From Promethearchaeota archaeon (GTDB lineage Archaea > Asgardarchaeota > Lokiarchaeia > Sigynarchaeales > SOKP01), in assembly GCA_016839425.1 (NCBI GenBank), contig JAEOUI010000479.1:1-5756 (forward strand): a DNA stretch of 5,756 bases, given 5' to 3'. The position numbers were made by a program, and so were the translations under genes. Numbering within the stretch: position 1 is the stretch's first letter; each line of letters begins with the position of its first letter. The notes below the pieces were generated by a model that worked only from the letters and a program-made list of their open reading frames with translations, had not been told where the DNA came from and did not search any database. Of the stretch, positions 4,626-5,756 are shown piece by piece.

Positions 4626-5033
4626 TTAGAGATTCACCTCTTTCATGATTTTATACCTAAGAAAACTAAGAGATCTTAACGCTCCCGTGTCAAATGGTCG
4701 ATCACAATCGAGATCCCCTGAAACACTTTTCTTTCTCTCTTCGATTTCGTCATCAATGATTTTTAGGATTTTTTTTGTAGATTTTGCTAATAATGCTTCT
4801 TTTATTTCGGATTTTAATTGAATACAAATATAATATCGTATTTTTCTAATTTTCGTGAGTAGTTTTGAAGCTTTGTAGCTAACAAAATCTCCTCCATTAA
4901 ATAAACCATAGCAAACAGCTTCTGGTTTTGATTTATATTTATTATTCTTCCCATAACCATATGATTGAACCTGTTTTATCACTCTATCAGAGTATCTATT
5001 TTTCCTTTTTTCTTCTTTTAATCCTTTATCCAT
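4626..5033 (-). CDS. Unknown basic protein, 135 residues
   Basis: Starts at ATG 5033 (MDKGLKEEKRKNRYSDRVIK), chosen because TTGGTGAAGAAA precedes it. An upstream in-frame TTG at 5045 would place the start on top of that box. The first 45 residues are strongly basic with aromatic and glycine residues (QSYGYGKNNKYKSKPE), then ALLAKSTKKILKIIDDEIEERKK forms a likely helix and the end is RSLSFLRYKIMKEVNL. Overall it looks like a nucleic-acid-binding or structural accessory protein, but no family is recognised. Its last codons (GAG GTG AAT CTC TAA) carry the next gene's ribosome binding site. Its own box overlaps the TGA of the truncated gene before it. Confidence 0.68.
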   Translation of the reverse strand: MDKGLKEEKRKNRYSDRVIKQVQSYGYGKNNKYKSKPEAVCYGLFNGGDFVSYKASKLLTKIRKIRYYICIQLKSEIKEALLAKSTKKILKIIDDEIEERKKSVSGDLDCDRPFDTGALRSLSFLRYKIMKEVNL

Positions 5034-5038
5034 TTTCT

Positions 5039-5227
5039 TCACCAATTTTGTATATAAGATTTGTAATTTGAACTTATTTTAATGGCTTTATCAATAGTAT
5101 ATTTAACACCAAAAATTGAAATCCTAATTTTAGAGCAATAGAACCTTAGCTTTCTCCCTCTGGGTTCGTCTCGATTTCTTAAAGGCATTTCGGGAGAACA
5201 ACATCCTAAATTTTTTATTCTATTTAT
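5039..5227 (-). pseudogene. 3' part of an unknown gene, 5' end lost at the fabI junction
   Basis: An open minus-strand frame ends at TGA 5041-5039, and that TGA lies inside the TTGGTGAAGAAA box of the next gene. The stop-over-SD overlap is the same arrangement used throughout this run, so the frame looks real. It encodes about 60 residues, including [32 protein letters not shown], and the end NYKSYIQNW. Three cysteines and an Arg-rich centre faintly recall small phage zinc-ribbon proteins, but the pattern is incomplete. No start with a good ribosome binding site is visible: ATG 5188 has only a weak AGGATG about 14 nt away. Upstream, the frame runs into antisense fabI sequence and hits TGA at 5254. 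I read this as the C-terminal part of a gene truncated at the junction. Confidence 0.55.
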
Positions 5228-5485
5228 AAGGGAATTAGGGTAAATGCAATTTCAGCAGGACCTATTAAGACTCTTTCTGCATCTGGCGTTAAAAATTTCC
5301 GTAAATTACTTGCATATAATGAACGAATATGTCCGCTTCACAGAAATGTTACGATTGAAGAAGTTGGAAATACGGCAGCTTTCTTGTGTTCTGATCTAGC
5401 TTCAGGAATTACAGGAGAGATCGTGCATGTAGATTCTGGAGCTCATTGTGTAGCAATGCCGGGGTATAGTGAAGCGGAAGAATGA
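5228..5485 (+). pseudogene. fabI: 3' fragment of enoyl-[acyl-carrier-protein] reductase
   Basis: 85 codons ending at TGA 5483-5485 encode the C-terminal third of Fab[29 protein letters not shown], then [20 protein letters not shown] and [14 protein letters not shown]. FabI reduces enoyl-ACP in bacterial fatty acid synthesis. This matches about residues 180 to the end of the usual 260-residue protein, so the NAD-binding N-terminus and the catalytic Tyr/Lys pair (Tyr156 and Lys163 in E. coli) are missing. Homology begins sharply at AAG 5228. The open frame continues to 5210 with unrelated residues, a TAA lies at 5207-5209, and no start or ribosome binding site is visible. The retained frame is intact, with no internal stops, so truncation is recent or the piece is kept by chance. 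It is less AT-rich than the genes to its left, and it is the only clear plus-strand gene sequence in the window. Confidence 0.9.
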
Positions 5486-5515
5486 ATAATGTGTCACGGG
5501 GTGATAATGTGGTCA

Positions 5516-5755
5516 TCAAGTTGGGGTGTGCGATTTTGCTTTTTCTGGAGGCGGCAGCGATGCTGATAAACTTGGCGATGATAATAAACTTGGCGATGAT
5601 AATAAACTTGGCGCTGATGAACTTCTTTTAATTCTTTCAGGATGTCTTGTATGAGATGGTTTTTCTTCTTCTTTTTTATCATAATAAGCAATAATAATTT
5701 TTTGAAATATTGTTGGAAGTAAAAGCATTAATACAAATCCAACTATTATTATAAT
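5516..5755 (-). CDS. C-terminal part of a membrane protein with Ser/Pro-rich repeat tail
   Basis: 79 residues are visible; the frame is open to the right edge, so the gene starts outside the window. The first residues (IIIIVGFVLMLLLPTIF) form a transmembrane helix, and the basic, charged stretch after it (AYYDKKEEEKPSHTRHPERIKR) suggests that the tail is cytoplasmic. The tail then has SSSAP and a six-residue repeat LLSSPS, and ends SLPPPEKAKSHTPT before TGA. An alternative frame in the same stretch was set aside, because only this one joins a hydrophobic helix to the edge of the window. The gene converges on the fabI fragment with 30 bp between stops. The family is not recognised. It probably belongs to the chromosomal side of the junction. 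Confidence 0.62.
   Translation of the reverse strand: MIIIVGFVLMLLLPTIFQKIIIAYYDKKEEEKPSHTRHPERIKRSSSAPSLLSSPSLLSSPSLSASLPPPEKAKSHTPT
5559..5612. repeat. 18-bp direct tandem repeat, three copies
   Basis: Three head-to-tail copies of GATGATAATAAACTTGGC lie at 5559-5576 (two or so changes), 5577-5594 and 5595-5612. The last two are identical, and a degenerate fourth start follows (GCTGATGAACTT). The period is a multiple of three and encodes the Ser/Leu/Pro hexapeptide repeat in the tail of the membrane protein on the minus strand, so copy number can change without breaking the frame. Confidence 0.9.
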
Positions 5756-5756
5756 A

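Noticed and set aside
5240..5485. General short-chain dehydrogenase rather than FabI
   Set aside because: The combination of SAGPIKTL, a following [20 protein letters not shown] and GEIVHVDSG is specific to FabI-type enoyl-ACP reductases.
5486..5515. Terminator between the convergent fabI fragment and the membrane-protein gene
   Set aside because: No stable inverted repeat followed by a T run could be seen in the 30 bp between the stops.
5494..5691. Alternative minus-strand frame over the tail repeat
   Set aside because: It reads as a lysine-, histidine- and tyrosine-rich repeat with no start signal. The other frame joins a transmembrane helix and stays open to the window edge.

Overview
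The window is AT-rich and falls into two unlike parts. Positions 1 to about 5227 hold a compact, one-directional (minus-strand) run of small, mostly unrecognised genes. This is the look of an accessory element such as a phage, plasmid or integrative element. Ribosome binding sites are clear and follow the bacterial or archaeal type (AGGTGATG, GAGGTG, AGGAGGT), and ATA, AGA and AGG codons are used freely. No integrase, capsid, terminase, replication or tRNA gene is visible, so the element type cannot be named. From about 5228 to the right edge the sequence looks like bacterial chromosome. A plus-strand 3' fragment of fabI (enoyl-ACP reductase) converges on the C-terminal part of a minus-strand membrane protein. 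The FabI fragment resembles proteobacterial FabI, possibly gammaproteobacterial, but I cannot fix the host.

The left part reads from right to left. First comes a gene cut off at the fabI junction (5039-5227). It is followed by an unknown basic protein (4626-5033), a conserved-looking hypothetical (4214-4624), and a larger conserved-looking hypothetical with a GGGHWF...NNGSDGD...GGAGAIG core (3444-4166). Next are a small acidic protein (3179-3382), a zinc-ribbon protein (2845-3174), a helical unknown (2477-2770), a 49-residue Cse60-like microprotein (2326-2475), and an 11-cysteine probable metal-binding protein (1882-2322). The run ends with an 80-residue unknown (1558-1800), a HAD-fold phosphatase-like protein (903-1544), a winged-helix/coiled-coil DNA-binding protein (46-834), and the start of one more gene at the left edge.

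The most striking signal is how these genes are punctuated. They form six tightly coupled groups, with the ribosome binding site of each inner gene lying inside, or overlapping the stop of, the gene before it. Every boundary between groups, five in all, carries one RNA-like hairpin with nearly the same plan: an AT-rich outer stem, a three-nucleotide A/T bulge on the 5' side only, then a hairpin of 23 or 24 nt, with 10 stem positions and a 3-nt loop in the 23-nt copies. The sequences belong to two families (858-912, 1827-1881 and 3399-3452; 2801-2836 and 4178-4214). The stem sequence changes between copies while pairing is largely kept, which points to selection on structure. Each hairpin is followed by an A/T spacer and a GGTGATGAAA initiation box. 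I infer a repeated intercistronic module for termination, RNA processing, stability or protein binding. Its function is unknown.

The second point of interest is the abrupt junction near 5228-5240. The fabI fragment starts there without its N-terminal two thirds, and a minus-strand gene loses its 5' end at the same place. This could be the edge of an element integrated in fabI, a rearrangement, or an assembly chimera.
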